The notes under the pieces were generated by a model. It had not been told where the DNA came from. It searched no databases and was given only the letters and a program-made list of their open reading frames with translations. A program made the translations under genes and the position numbers. From Cellulomonas sp. WB94 (lineage in GTDB: Bacteria; Actinomycetota; Actinomycetes; Actinomycetales; Cellulomonadaceae), in the NCBI RefSeq assembly GCF_003115775.1, contig NZ_QEES01000002.1, positions 248,001 through 312,000 of the forward strand: a stretch of DNA of 64,000 bases, in the 5' to 3' direction. How positions within the stretch are numbered: position 1 is the first letter of the stretch; the number at the start of each line of letters is the position of its first letter. This document shows positions 7,646-15,280 of this stretch, in pieces.

Positions 7646-8512
7646 ATGCGCCTGCGGTACGCGGGGCACTGCCGGACATGCGCGTTGGCCCTGCCTGCGG
7701 GCACCACCGCCGCGTACGACCGGGCCACCAAGACCGTGCAGTGCCTTGGGTGCGCAGCATCACCAACCCCGACCGCACAGCCCGTGATGGCACCTGCCGA
7801 GTCATCCACCCGTGCTTTCGAGGTGGCCTCTCCTTACGAGGAGGAGCCCGAGATCGTCGCCGGCAGGGCGGGCGCCTCGGCACGACGCGAGTACGAGCGT
7901 CGAAGCGCGAAGCGCGAGGAACGCGTCCGAGCCGCGCACCCCAAGATCGGCGGGTTCCTTCTCGCGATCTCTGAAGAGCCGCAGAGCACCACGGCCTGGG
8001 CGGTCGGCGCTCGCGGTGAGGCCCTGCTCGGAAGGAGCCTCGATGGGCTCGCCTCGCGCGGTGTGCGCGTGCTCCACGACCGTCGCATCCCGCGGACCAG
8101 GGCCAACATCGATCACATCGCGGTCTCGTCGTCCGGAGTCTTCGTCATCGACGCGAAGCGGTACTCGGGCCGGCCCATGAAGCAGTCTGTCGGCGGCCTG
8201 TTCCGCCCCAGGGTCACGTTCCTCACGGTCGCAGGACGCAACCAGACCAAGCTCGTCGACGGGGTGCACAAGCAGGTGGGCCTGGTCCGGGACGCGCTCG
8301 ACGACGCCGGGTTCGCCGGGGTGCCCGTACGGGGGATGTTGTGCTTCATCGAGGCGAACTGGCCGCTCATCGGCGGCTCCTTCGTCATCGACGGTGTCGA
8401 CGTCCTGTGGCCGAAGAAGGCCGCTGAGCTTCTGCTCGCGCCCGGCGGTCTCGACGAAGCAGTGACGGCGTACCTTCACCGCACCCTGGCGACGGCGTTC
8501 CCAGCTGCCTGA
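7646..8512 (+). CDS. Zinc-ribbon NERD domain protein
   Basis: This 288-residue protein starts with a probable zinc ribbon: a CRTC pair and a CLGC pair separated by 21 residues (residues about 8-36). A charged helical linker (REYERRSAKREERVRAAHP) follows. The NERD domain covers about residues 115-230: GEALLGRSLDGLASRGVRVLHDR, DHIAVSSSGVFVIDAKRYSGR. The D and xAK of that block are the catalytic-site pattern of the restriction-endonuclease-like fold, so nuclease activity is plausible. The start at ATG 7646 is chosen just before the ribbon; GTG 7643 is an alternative. It is divergent from a lone AbiEi-type gene, which may regulate it. Confidence 0.8.
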   Translation: MRLRYAGHCRTCALALPAGTTAAYDRATKTVQCLGCAASPTPTAQPVMAPAESSTRAFEVASPYEEEPEIVAGRAGASARREYERRSAKREERVRAAHPKIGGFLLAISEEPQSTTAWAVGARGEALLGRSLDGLASRGVRVLHDRRIPRTRANIDHIAVSSSGVFVIDAKRYSGRPMKQSVGGLFRPRVTFLTVAGRNQTKLVDGVHKQVGLVRDALDDAGFAGVPVRGMLCFIEANWPLIGGSFVIDGVDVLWPKKAAELLLAPGGLDEAVTAYLHRTLATAFPAA

Positions 8513-8533
8513 CTCGCGCTGCCTCAACGGCCC

Positions 8534-9265
8534 CTACGTCGACAGGATGCGAAGCGTGTCCTGGCCGCGCTGGCGCGCGTCATCGGGCAGAAGGAGCCAC
8601 GCGTCGTTGAGCGGGTCGCTGAGTGCGTCGCGCAGGTGGCGAAGCCGTCGTCGGTCCGATCCCTGCAGGCGCGCGAGCTCGCGCCGGTGGTCGGTGATGA
8701 GCGAAGCGAGCAGAGCGCTGTCGCGCAGGTGCCGGGCGCGGTCGCGACTGTCGGCCATGTGCGCGGCAGCCTTGAGCACGAGGGCGCCGAGCAGGTCAGG
8801 CACAGTCAGCTCCGTCGTGCCGCGATCGTGCTCGATGACCATCTGCTGGGAGCGGGCAAGTGCCTGGGCTCCACCGTCCACTGCCATGAGTGGGTGGCGG
8901 TGCAGACGTAGTCGTGACCGCTGTGGCAGGTGATCGGCGACGAGGATGTCGATGACGTCGCCCCCTCGGCGCAGTCGATGGACGGGCGAGTCCGGCCATC
9001 CCGGCTCGACCACCTCGAAACCTCGTCCGATCAGCAGAGCTGCGACCGCGGCCATGCTGACTCCGGCCGCCATGACGTCGACAAGGGCGTCGACGTCATG
9101 TGTCGGACGCACTTCGGCGACACCGGCGGCTCTCGCGTGCAGCTGCACCATCAGCCCGCCCACAAGCACCCACGAAGCCGCGGGCAACGTGGCGGCGACC
9201 TCGATGACCAGGTGCCAAGGCGGGGCCCAACCGCCCGGAGGAGCGGTGACTCGCATCACCGTCAT
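8534..9265 (-). CDS. AbiEii-like nucleotidyltransferase, probable type IV toxin
   Basis: This 243-residue protein has a minimal nucleotidyltransferase signature: VLVGGLMVQLHARAAG (residues about 33-48) and then RPTHDVDALVDV, that is GG followed by hDhD, with a later IDILVAD. This is the core of the AbiEii/MNT-type fold. A helical C-terminal part (KAAAHMADSRDRARHLRDSALLASLI) follows. The gene overlaps the upstream HTH antitoxin-like gene by 4 bases (ATGA), so the two are translated together. In type IV pairs the toxin modifies an RNA or protein target; the target here is unknown. Confidence 0.65.
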   Translation of the reverse strand: MTVMRVTAPPGGWAPPWHLVIEVAATLPAASWVLVGGLMVQLHARAAGVAEVRPTHDVDALVDVMAAGVSMAAVAALLIGRGFEVVEPGWPDSPVHRLRRGGDVIDILVADHLPQRSRLRLHRHPLMAVDGGAQALARSQQMVIEHDRGTTELTVPDLLGALVLKAAAHMADSRDRARHLRDSALLASLITDHRRELARLQGSDRRRLRHLRDALSDPLNDAWLLLPDDARQRGQDTLRILST

Positions 9266-9933
9266 TGCAGGAGCCCCTCGAGAACACGGAGGCCAGCAGA
9301 GCGTTCTCGAACCTCGAGCGACTCGGCAAGATCCGCTGCGACCACGGCACGTGGCATCTCGTCCCGGTCCCCGATCGGCAAGGATCGTAGCGGCGCCGTG
9401 CGTAGCGTCACGTTGCCGCGAAAATCCTCGACGAGGTGGAACTCACGCACGAGGCCGGCCAGTGCGCCCTCGTCGCAGTAGCCGTCGACGTGCGCGGTGT
9501 CGCGGGCCAAGCCGAAGGTCGAGGGCGTCATCGCGCTCGTGCCGGTGCGCACGACCGCTGCCGCCAGTGACTCGAGGAACGAGTCGCTGGCGCGGAATCG
9601 GTGGACGGTGGCGCGACGACGGGCCGCATGCAGGAGTCCCTCAGCGTCCAGTGACGCGAGACGTCCCGCGAGGCGGCTGGCGCTGCGTCGGTCGAGCCAG
9701 TCCACCTCGAGGCCCGACAATCTCCATAGCGCAGCCCATGACGTGCCCGGCGCCCACGGCCGACCCCGATCGGGCCGCGCTCTCACCAAGGCGTTCAGCG
9801 CCAGCGCGTCGACCACCCACGCATCGCCGGCCGTGCGGTTGGCGGGCAGGTCGCCGCGGGCGATGACGCGCTGCACCTGGCGTTGCGAGATCCCGAGTCG
9901 CTCGGCAGCTTCGGCTGTGGTGACCTGCGTCAT
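9262..9933 (-). CDS. AbiEi-like antitoxin with excisionase-type HTH
   Basis: This 223-residue protein begins with MTQVTTAEAAERLGISQRQVQRVIARGDLPANRTAGDAWVVD, an HTH_17 winged helix. The rest (SGLEVDWLDRRSASRLAGRL, TLRTAPLRSLPIGDRDEMPRAVVAADLAES) resembles the second part of AbiEi-like antitoxins, including a late D-A-D-L-A-E pattern. It overlaps the nucleotidyltransferase gene by 4 bases, in the antitoxin-first order of type IV pairs. The ATG at 9933 is selected because the frame upstream has no homology and a -10-like CATAAT lies 26 bp before it. A palindrome sits between that box and the start. Confidence 0.6.
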   Translation of the reverse strand: MTQVTTAEAAERLGISQRQVQRVIARGDLPANRTAGDAWVVDALALNALVRARPDRGRPWAPGTSWAALWRLSGLEVDWLDRRSASRLAGRLASLDAEGLLHAARRRATVHRFRASDSFLESLAAAVVRTGTSAMTPSTFGLARDTAHVDGYCDEGALAGLVREFHLVEDFRGNVTLRTAPLRSLPIGDRDEMPRAVVAADLAESLEVRERSAGLRVLEGLLQ

Positions 9934-9941
9934 CCATAAAT

Positions 9942-9964
9942 GGTCGCCTACGCGACCTATTATG
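9942..9964 (-). promoter_or_regulatory. Promoter and operator of the AbiEi/AbiEii-like pair
   Basis: On the minus strand a -10-like CATAAT (9959-9964) lies upstream of the start at 9933. Between it and the start is GGTCGC-CTAC-GCGACC (9942-9957), a perfect 6-bp inverted repeat with a 4-bp spacer that covers the likely transcription start. Its position suits a repressor site, and the HTH antitoxin is the obvious candidate. The promoter itself is predicted by eye. Confidence 0.5.
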
Positions 9965-10028
9965 TCCAGTGCGAGTGGACGACGCGCCCAGCGCGACAAG
10001 ACGCCAGCGACGCGTCGAGGAGATCGCC

Positions 10029-10468
10029 TCATCCGCTGTGTAGCTGGTGCTTCGGTGGTTCGTGGCCGCCCACCAGGAGCTCGAGCAGTCCGCGCAGTCG
10101 ACGAATCCGCGCGGTGATCGCGCGTGAGGTGCCGAGAAGCCCCTACGCCGTCACCAGCTTTCCGCTGCGCGTCCGCATCTGAACGGACTTCACTGCCAGG
10201 GCGCCGCCCGGGGAGTCCCACGCAAGGAATCCTTGTCGTAGTTCTTGAGCCTGACCTCGACGACCTCATCCCGGCCGATCCGCCGCGTTCTCACGAAGCT
10301 CCGCACGACGACTTCACGATCGGTCACAACGACCCCGACCAGCACCGCACGAACGGCCGCCGCGACGAACAGAGGCAGCATCGCGACTGCCACCCATGTC
10401 GGTTCACACCGCCAGTGTGCGGCGGTGATCACAGCGGGTCCGTTGCGCCGCGTCGCGCATGGGACCAC
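10029..10468 (-). pseudogene. Decayed PH-domain membrane protein
   Basis: The frame from 10468 gives two apolar segments (WVAVAMLPLFVAAAVRAVLVGVV) followed by VVTDREVVVRSFVRTRRIGRDEVVEVRLKNYD, the pattern of small actinobacterial membrane proteins with a bacterial PH domain. At about 10224 the family sequence moves to another frame, LAWDSPGGALAVKSVQMRTRSGKLVTA, and then meets an in-frame TAG. After the stop, coherent sequence continues as GLLGTSRAITARIRRLRGLLELL and ends at 10029. One frameshift and one nonsense codon together indicate a pseudogene. It lies just upstream of the toxin-antitoxin-like pair on the same strand. Confidence 0.6.
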
Positions 10469-10557
10469 ATGCGAGGGGCGGCTACCGTTGCGAGGAAAGG
10501 CCGGGCCCGGGCCTGAGCAACCCCACTACCACTCATCACGCTGAACGGAGCGCACGA

Positions 10558-12573
10558 GTGAAGATCGGACGCGTTGCAGTAAAGGGATTCCGCAGCTTGG
10601 CGGAGGTGACAATCGACCTCGACGACTACGCCGCGTTCATCGGAGCGAACGGCTCAGGCAAGTCTTCAGTGCTCTACGCGCTCGACTGGTTCTTCAATGG
10701 CGGCCAGCTCACCGAGTCGGATGTGCATGGCCACGTCGAGGGACAGTCACTGCCCGACGGTGCGTGCGTGGAGGTTGCCGTCACCCTGACCGACATCTCA
10801 CGTCACGACCGCGTGCGCCTCGGCCCGTACGGGCGAAGTGAGCGTGCGGAGTTCCGAAAGACCTGGCGCGCCCAGGACGACAAGACGAAGGTGGTGGGCA
10901 ACGCCAAACAAGGCCCCGGCTTCGCGGAAATCCGCGCGATGACGAAGGTCGGCGATTTCCGCCCTGCCTACGAGGCGCTGCGCAGGTCGCTTGCAGGACT
11001 ACCCGATCTCGGCAGGCTGGCGGGCAAGCCAGAAATAGAAGCAGTACTTGCGGCGTGGGAGGACAACCCGAGCAACGCAAGCCAGTTCGTCGAGGTGTCT
11101 GACGCGGACGCGAACCACATGTTCGGCATCAACGGGCCGAACGTGATCAAGGAGTGTCTACGGTTGATCCTGATCCCGGCGGGCACGAATATTGCAGGCC
11201 AGATCGGCGGTTCAGGCAAGGGATCGGCTCTGAGTCAACTCATCGGCGCGGTCATGGCCGATGCGAGTGCGCACGCACAGGCAGAGTGGCTTGCTGAGAA
11301 CGCGGAAGCCATCGCGAAGCTCAAGTCCAAGGTCAAGGACAGCGTCGAGGCGTCAACCGGCATCCAAGCCCGCCGAATCAACGCTCGGCTGGCGTCACTC
11401 GTCCCGAACGCGAGTGTGACACTCACGCCCGAGGTGCCCGACTGGACTCCGAAGGCAGACCCAACGGTGACGACGAGAGTCACTATCGATGGAGTAGCCA
11501 ACGACGTCTCGCGGCAGGGCCACGGTATCCAGCGAGCCGTCATGATCTCGATGTTCCAAGCACTTGTTCCCGACGAGGAACTAACCCGTGGCCTTCATGC
11601 TCCGCTCGAGGGCGAAGACGATGCAGCGGCCGAGCAACGACTTGCCAAAGCGCTTGAGGCCCTACCGAGCCTCGTCGTCTGCGTCGAGGAACCTGAGATC
11701 TATCAACACCCGGTTCGCGCACGTTCCTTCGCTCGCACCCTCACGGAGCTGAGCGCGCACGGCAGCGTTCAGATAGTCGTCGCCACGCACAGCCCATATT
11801 TCGTTCGGCCGGAGCAGTTCGATTCACTTCGGCGGTTCACGCTTACTGGCGGTGCCACAACTACCGAGCAGGCAACCGTCACCTCAATCGCGCAGCAGAC
11901 TGGCATTGCCCCCTTGAAGATCAAGAGCGCTGTGGAGCGCATGCTGCCCACTGAGTTCTCCGAGGGCTTCTTCTCCGATGCGGTCGTCTTGGTGGAAGGC
12001 CCAACGGATCGCGTGGCAATCGAGGCAATCGCATCGCTGCTCGGCTGCAGTCTCGATGCGCGGGGTACATCCGTACTGGATGTGTCGAGCAAGAGCGCTC
12101 TGCACGTGTCGCATGCAATCCTTGCTGCGCTCGGCGTCCCCACTTACATCGTTGTCGATGGTGATGCGCTCGGCGCCGCACGGAAGCACCCAAGCGACGC
12201 CGCCAAACAGGCAGAAGTCGATGCGAGTCACAAGCAGGACACCGACAAGATCGTCGCTTGGCTGCCAACATCAACAGCGGTCAGCGGCGCGCTGCCCTAC
12301 GGTTACGGCAACCCGACCGTTATTGCAGACTGCTTCGCAGTCTGGAACGACGACATCGAGGAAGAACTGCTCGCGTGGGGTAGCTTCTGCGCTCAGGCGA
12401 GCGCCTGCGGTGCACCGGTGGGGGCCCGAACGAGCAAGCACCAACTCGCGTACAAGACCGCCGCACTCGCCGCCGACCTGACGGACCTGCCGAATAACCT
12501 CCGCGTGGCTGTCGAGACACTGGCCAGGTTCCCCCGCCAACAGACGAGTCAAGCCCCTCAAGTCGACCCATAG
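10558..12573 (+). CDS. OLD-family ATPase with TOPRIM nuclease domain
   Basis: This 671-residue protein starts at GTG 10558 with GGAG 8 bases upstream. The N-terminal ABC-type ATPase has IGANGSGKSS (Walker A, about residues 26-35). A late ABC half has VCVEEPEIYQHP (Walker B with catalytic E) and VVATHSPYFV (H-loop). The C-terminal TOPRIM domain has VLVEGPTDRVAI (invariant E) and YIVVDGDALG (DxD). This is the layout of OLD-family proteins, many of which are antiphage nucleases (class 1 when alone). No UvrD-like helicase follows, so it is not a Gabija pair. The region looks lower in GC than the flanking core genes, which fits recent transfer. Confidence 0.88.
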   Translation: MKIGRVAVKGFRSLAEVTIDLDDYAAFIGANGSGKSSVLYALDWFFNGGQLTESDVHGHVEGQSLPDGACVEVAVTLTDISRHDRVRLGPYGRSERAEFRKTWRAQDDKTKVVGNAKQGPGFAEIRAMTKVGDFRPAYEALRRSLAGLPDLGRLAGKPEIEAVLAAWEDNPSNASQFVEVSDADANHMFGINGPNVIKECLRLILIPAGTNIAGQIGGSGKGSALSQLIGAVMADASAHAQAEWLAENAEAIAKLKSKVKDSVEASTGIQARRINARLASLVPNASVTLTPEVPDWTPKADPTVTTRVTIDGVANDVSRQGHGIQRAVMISMFQALVPDEELTRGLHAPLEGEDDAAAEQRLAKALEALPSLVVCVEEPEIYQHPVRARSFARTLTELSAHGSVQIVVATHSPYFVRPEQFDSLRRFTLTGGATTTEQATVTSIAQQTGIAPLKIKSAVERMLPTEFSEGFFSDAVVLVEGPTDRVAIEAIASLLGCSLDARGTSVLDVSSKSALHVSHAILAALGVPTYIVVDGDALGAARKHPSDAAKQAEVDASHKQDTDKIVAWLPTSTAVSGALPYGYGNPTVIADCFAVWNDDIEEELLAWGSFCAQASACGAPVGARTSKHQLAYKTAALAADLTDLPNNLRVAVETLARFPRQQTSQAPQVDP

Positions 12574-12690
12574 GGACAGCGCCGTCGAGTAGTGTGCTGG
12601 CACATCGGACGAGCGCGCGAGTCGAGTTCGACGATGTGACCGCGCCGTAGCGTGGACTCTGGGGCACAATCAAGGACTGGAGACAGAACA

Positions 12691-13020
12691 TTGGTTGAGA
12701 ATCACGACGATGTGCTTTCGGCAATTGCCGACCTCCGCGAGGTCCGAGTCAAGTGGCGGTCAAAGGACGACGGGGGTCAGGTACAGGTTCGCCGTTGCGC
12801 GCCCATGGACTATGGACCATCACGTCGCGCGAGCGATCCCGAACCGCGCTACCACTTCTGGGATTTCGAGAGCGACAGCGGTCGAAATCACGTTCTTTCA
12901 CTACGCGACGATCAGATCGTTGATATCAATATCCTCGACACCAGCTTCGAACCCGCAACATTTGTTACGTGGTCTACGAGCTGGTTCGTCAAGCGAACGA
13001 CATGGGGGTCCCATAACTAG
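12691..13020 (+). CDS. Small protein of unknown function downstream of the OLD gene
   Basis: This protein of about 109 residues follows the OLD gene by 117 bp on the same strand. I place the start at TTG 12691 because GGAG lies 8 bases upstream (12679-12682); the frame is also open from GTG 12652. The sequence has a short amphipathic helix (ENHDDVLSAIADLREVRVKW) and then a strand-rich part with YHFWDFESDSG and HVLSLRDDQIVDINILD. I do not recognise a family with confidence; the strand-rich part faintly recalls WYL-type ligand-binding domains. It may be a partner of the OLD protein. Confidence 0.55.
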   Translation: MVENHDDVLSAIADLREVRVKWRSKDDGGQVQVRRCAPMDYGPSRRASDPEPRYHFWDFESDSGRNHVLSLRDDQIVDINILDTSFEPATFVTWSTSWFVKRTTWGSHN

Positions 13021-13278
13021 TCCCCCGTGCCCGAAGCCGTCTGGAAGTTGGCGTTCCCGAAGACCCGATCCGCATACGCGGTTTGGGCGAAGGAGTTGCT
13101 GCGATCTCTCCAGCCGTTGACGAAGACGTGAGGCTTCGAGGGCATTTTGGGGCCGAGCCGGAGGTGGCGAGATGGATTGCTTGACACCTGTTGGTGGCGG
13201 ACCGCCACTCAGCGAGGTTCATCTACCCGCATTCATCTACCCGCGTGCGTCAGGGCGATACGAAACCGGCTCATGTCC
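13021..13278. other. Intergenic region with a possible gene remnant
   Basis: Between the small unknown gene and brnA there is no complete gene. From GTG 13027 a 34-residue frame reads VPEAVWKLAFPKTRSAYAVW and ends in LTKT. It looks protein-like but too short to assign, and could be the tail of a lost gene. No terminator-like hairpin was seen. Confidence 0.3.
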
Positions 13279-13590
13279 TCACCCAGCCCGACGGTCGCGG
13301 GCCGTACGGGCGATCAGCCGCTTCAGCTCGGCAACGGGGACCATCTGCTCGTCATCGGCACCTTCAGCGACGTTCTGCTCGATCCACTGGCGCAGCAGCG
13401 CCGTCACCTTGACGCCGTCCTTGCGGGCGATGCCGCGGGCCGAGTCGAGAGTAGAAGCGGGCAGTCGGACGGTGATCCCGACCATGGGCTCGCCGACGAT
13501 CGTGGTATCGAGCTCGGCCTTCTCAAGCTCGGCCGACGTGTCGGCGTTGTCGTAGTGCTCGCGCAGGGCGTCGAGATCGCCAGCGGTCAT
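13279..13590 (-). CDS. brnA: BrnA-like antitoxin (ribbon-helix-helix)
   Basis: This 103-residue protein lies 1 base downstream of the BrnT-like gene. The C-terminal half contains MVGITVRLPASTLDSARGIARKDGVKVTALLRQWIEQNV, which reads as a ribbon-helix-helix: a VTVRLP strand and two helices. Antitoxins of this class bind BrnT and repress the operon promoter. The N-terminal part (LDALREHYDNADTSAELEKAEL) is acidic and is the likely toxin-contacting segment. The final residues are basic (RTARDRRAG). The family is assigned by context and fold pattern. Confidence 0.75.
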   Translation of the reverse strand: MTAGDLDALREHYDNADTSAELEKAELDTTIVGEPMVGITVRLPASTLDSARGIARKDGVKVTALLRQWIEQNVAEGADDEQMVPVAELKRLIARTARDRRAG

Positions 13591-13591
13591 G

Positions 13592-13894
13592 TCAGCGTCC
13601 CTTCCGGCGGAACGTGCGCCTCTCGGAGTCGTTCAGGTCGCGTGCGGTGACGACGTACGCGCCGCCGTCGTGCGCGGGTGCGATGACGACGAGCAGGTAC
13701 CGACCGGCGTCCGTCATCGCGAACACGAGGGTCGTCTCGCCGCGACCCGGGGTGATCCAGCGGGGGCGGGTATAGAGCGCCTCCTGGACCTCCTCTGGCG
13801 TCACTCCATGCCGGGCGATGTGGTCCTCGGACTCCTCCGTCCAGGTGATGGGCGGAAGAGCCCTTCTAGCGTAACGCGATTCGTCACGCACCAC
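13592..13894 (-). CDS. brnT: BrnT-like ribonuclease toxin
   Basis: This 100-residue protein has the BrnT pattern: WTEESEDHIARHGVTPEEVQEAL near the N-terminus, PRWITPGRGETTLVFAMTDAGRYLLVVIAP in the middle, and a YVVTARDLNDSERRTFRRKGR ending. BrnT toxins are RelE-like ribonucleases that stop translation when the antitoxin is lost. The toxin gene comes first and the antitoxin second, as is normal for BrnT/BrnA. The start is a GTG at 13894; a more internal start is possible since the first 14 residues are not conserved in the family. The pair sits beside the integrase and could stabilise the island. Confidence 0.8.
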   Translation of the reverse strand: MVRDESRYARRALPPITWTEESEDHIARHGVTPEEVQEALYTRPRWITPGRGETTLVFAMTDAGRYLLVVIAPAHDGGAYVVTARDLNDSERRTFRRKGR

Positions 13895-13966
13895 GAGACC
13901 CTCCTCATCTCAGCCAGAACAGGTCGCCCGGGCGACCGACTCTTGCTCCGTCATCGGCTCAGCAAA

Positions 13967-13996
13967 GAGCGTCATCCGACACGCCCGATGACGCTC
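13967..13996. repeat. 9-bp inverted repeat between integrase and BrnT genes
   Basis: GAGCGTCAT (13967-13975) and ATGACGCTC (13988-13996) are perfect inverted arms around a 12-bp spacer. Further copies of the GTCATC motif occur on either side within 80 bp. It could be the terminator of the integrase gene or a site for recombination proteins; the sequence alone does not decide. Confidence 0.45.
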
Positions 13997-14022
13997 GCCG
14001 TGCGTCATCCACAGAGCTGTCA

Positions 14023-15207
14023 TCACTGAGGTGCTGGCACCGACGTGGTGAGGCCGCTCATCGCCCTCCCGGCGGCGTCCGCCGCCGCCCTCTGCTGATC
14101 CGGCATGAGGTGGGCGTAGGTCTCCGTCGTCGTGGTGATCGACTCGTGCCCGAGCCGCCGTTGCAGCACGAACAGGTCCGTCCCCGCGGCGATCATCCAG
14201 GACGCGTGCGTGTGCCGCAGGTCGTGCACGCGTGGTCGCTTGGTGAGCCTGGGCGCATCCGGATCCGGCGAACCGTCGGTGCGGCGCGGGTGGCACGCCG
14301 CGTCGAGCGCCGGCGTCCACGTCGTCGTCCAGAACCGCGAGGACGAGATCTGCGACCCGACGGTGTTGGTGAACAGCAGCTGGTCCGGCGCCTTCCCCGC
14401 CACGAGTGGCAGCAGCACGTCGACCAGGTCGTCGGGCAGCGACACCGTCCGCCGTGCCCGCTTCGTCTTGGGTGGCCCGACGTACCAGTGCCGGTCGGCG
14501 TCGCGCTTCCACGCCTTCGTGACCCGTAGGGTCGCCGGCCGCGCCGTCAGGTCGACGTCCCCGGCCGTCAGCGCCGTCGCCTCGCCCCACCGCAGCCCGG
14601 TGGCCACGAGCGTCAGCACCAGCGGCTGGTAGTGCGCGGACACCTTCGACAGCAGCAGCCCGAACTCGTCGCGCGTGAGGACCGTCATCTCGTCACGCGT
14701 CGCCACCGACTTCGGCAGCTCGACCCCGACGCACGGGTTGTCGGTCCGGTACCCGAGCCGTGTCGCCGTCGTCATCGCCGCCGAGAGCAGCCCGTGCACG
14801 TTGGCGATCGTCTTGGGCGCGAGTCCCTTGTCCGTCATCGCCCGCACCCACCCGGCCACGTGCCGGTACGTCAGAGCGCTGACGGGATAGGCCCCGAGGA
14901 CGGGCGCGATGTGCGCCGTCAGCTGCTGGCGATAGTGCGACCGCGTGTCCGCTCCGACACCTGTGAGCAGGTCGATGTGCTCGGAAATTACCTCGACGAC
15001 CGTCGGCCCCGGTTTCCGCACCGCCTCGGCAATGCGGGCCGCCTCGGCCGCGTGCCCGCCGGCGGCCTCGATGAGCTCCTTCGCGACACGCGCCTCGCGC
15101 TCGTCGTCGTACGTCAGCGACGTCTGGCGCCCCGTCTCAGGATCGCGCCACAGCACCGCGAACGAGCGCGTCCCATCGGCTCGTCGACGCTCCCGCACGC
15201 TGGCCAT
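14023..15207 (-). CDS. Tyrosine-type site-specific integrase
   Basis: This 394-residue phage-type integrase inserts or excises the island. The N-terminal part has an AP2-like strand region (TRSFAVLWRDPETGRQTSLTY) and then a SAM-like core-binding domain. The catalytic residues are all visible: R206 in ATGLRWGEA, K247/K249 in PPKTKRARR, H328 and R331 in VHDLRH, H354 in LGHESI, and Y364 in ETYAHL. The start is placed at ATG 15207; a TTG 27 bases upstream keeps the frame but has no ribosome-binding site. It is 80 bp from the 3' end of the tmRNA gene and transcribed away from it, the usual layout for an integrase at its att site. Confidence 0.93.
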   Translation of the reverse strand: MASVRERRRADGTRSFAVLWRDPETGRQTSLTYDDEREARVAKELIEAAGGHAAEAARIAEAVRKPGPTVVEVISEHIDLLTGVGADTRSHYRQQLTAHIAPVLGAYPVSALTYRHVAGWVRAMTDKGLAPKTIANVHGLLSAAMTTATRLGYRTDNPCVGVELPKSVATRDEMTVLTRDEFGLLLSKVSAHYQPLVLTLVATGLRWGEATALTAGDVDLTARPATLRVTKAWKRDADRHWYVGPPKTKRARRTVSLPDDLVDVLLPLVAGKAPDQLLFTNTVGSQISSSRFWTTTWTPALDAACHPRRTDGSPDPDAPRLTKRPRVHDLRHTHASWMIAAGTDLFVLQRRLGHESITTTTETYAHLMPDQQRAAADAAGRAMSGLTTSVPAPQ

Positions 15208-15217
15208 GGACACAAAA

Positions 15218-15257
15218 ATAGCCACCCGTGTCAACGGATGGCTATCCCTGTGTCAAC
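15218..15257. promoter_or_regulatory. Repeats in the integrase promoter region
   Basis: ATAGCCACCC (15218-15227) and GGATGGCTAT (15236-15245) form an inverted repeat with one mismatch. GTGTCAAC occurs twice, at 15228-15235 and 15250-15257, exactly 22 bp apart, about two helical turns. These sit between the integrase start and the tmRNA end, where arm-type integrase sites or an autoregulatory operator are expected. Confidence 0.45.
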
Positions 15258-15280
15258 ATGACTTGCGTTTCCGCAGGTCA

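Noticed and set aside
10459-10557. N-terminal extension of the OLD protein to 10459
   Set aside because: The extra 33 residues have no homology and no ribosome-binding site; GGAG sits 8 bases before GTG 10558, where the family starts.
11769-12143. Minus-strand frames inside the OLD gene
   Set aside because: They are short, rich in Ser and Arg, and lie entirely opposite a protein with intact ATPase and TOPRIM motifs.
13159-13168. GGAGGTGGCG, matching the tmRNA end next to the integrase, as a possible second att site
   Set aside because: Only 10 bases match; that is expected by chance in this GC-rich DNA, and the surrounding sequence does not follow the tmRNA.
13967-13996. CRISPR-like or tRNA-like structure near the integrase
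   Set aside because: Only one inverted repeat and scattered GTCATC words are present; there is no repeat-spacer periodicity and no cloverleaf.
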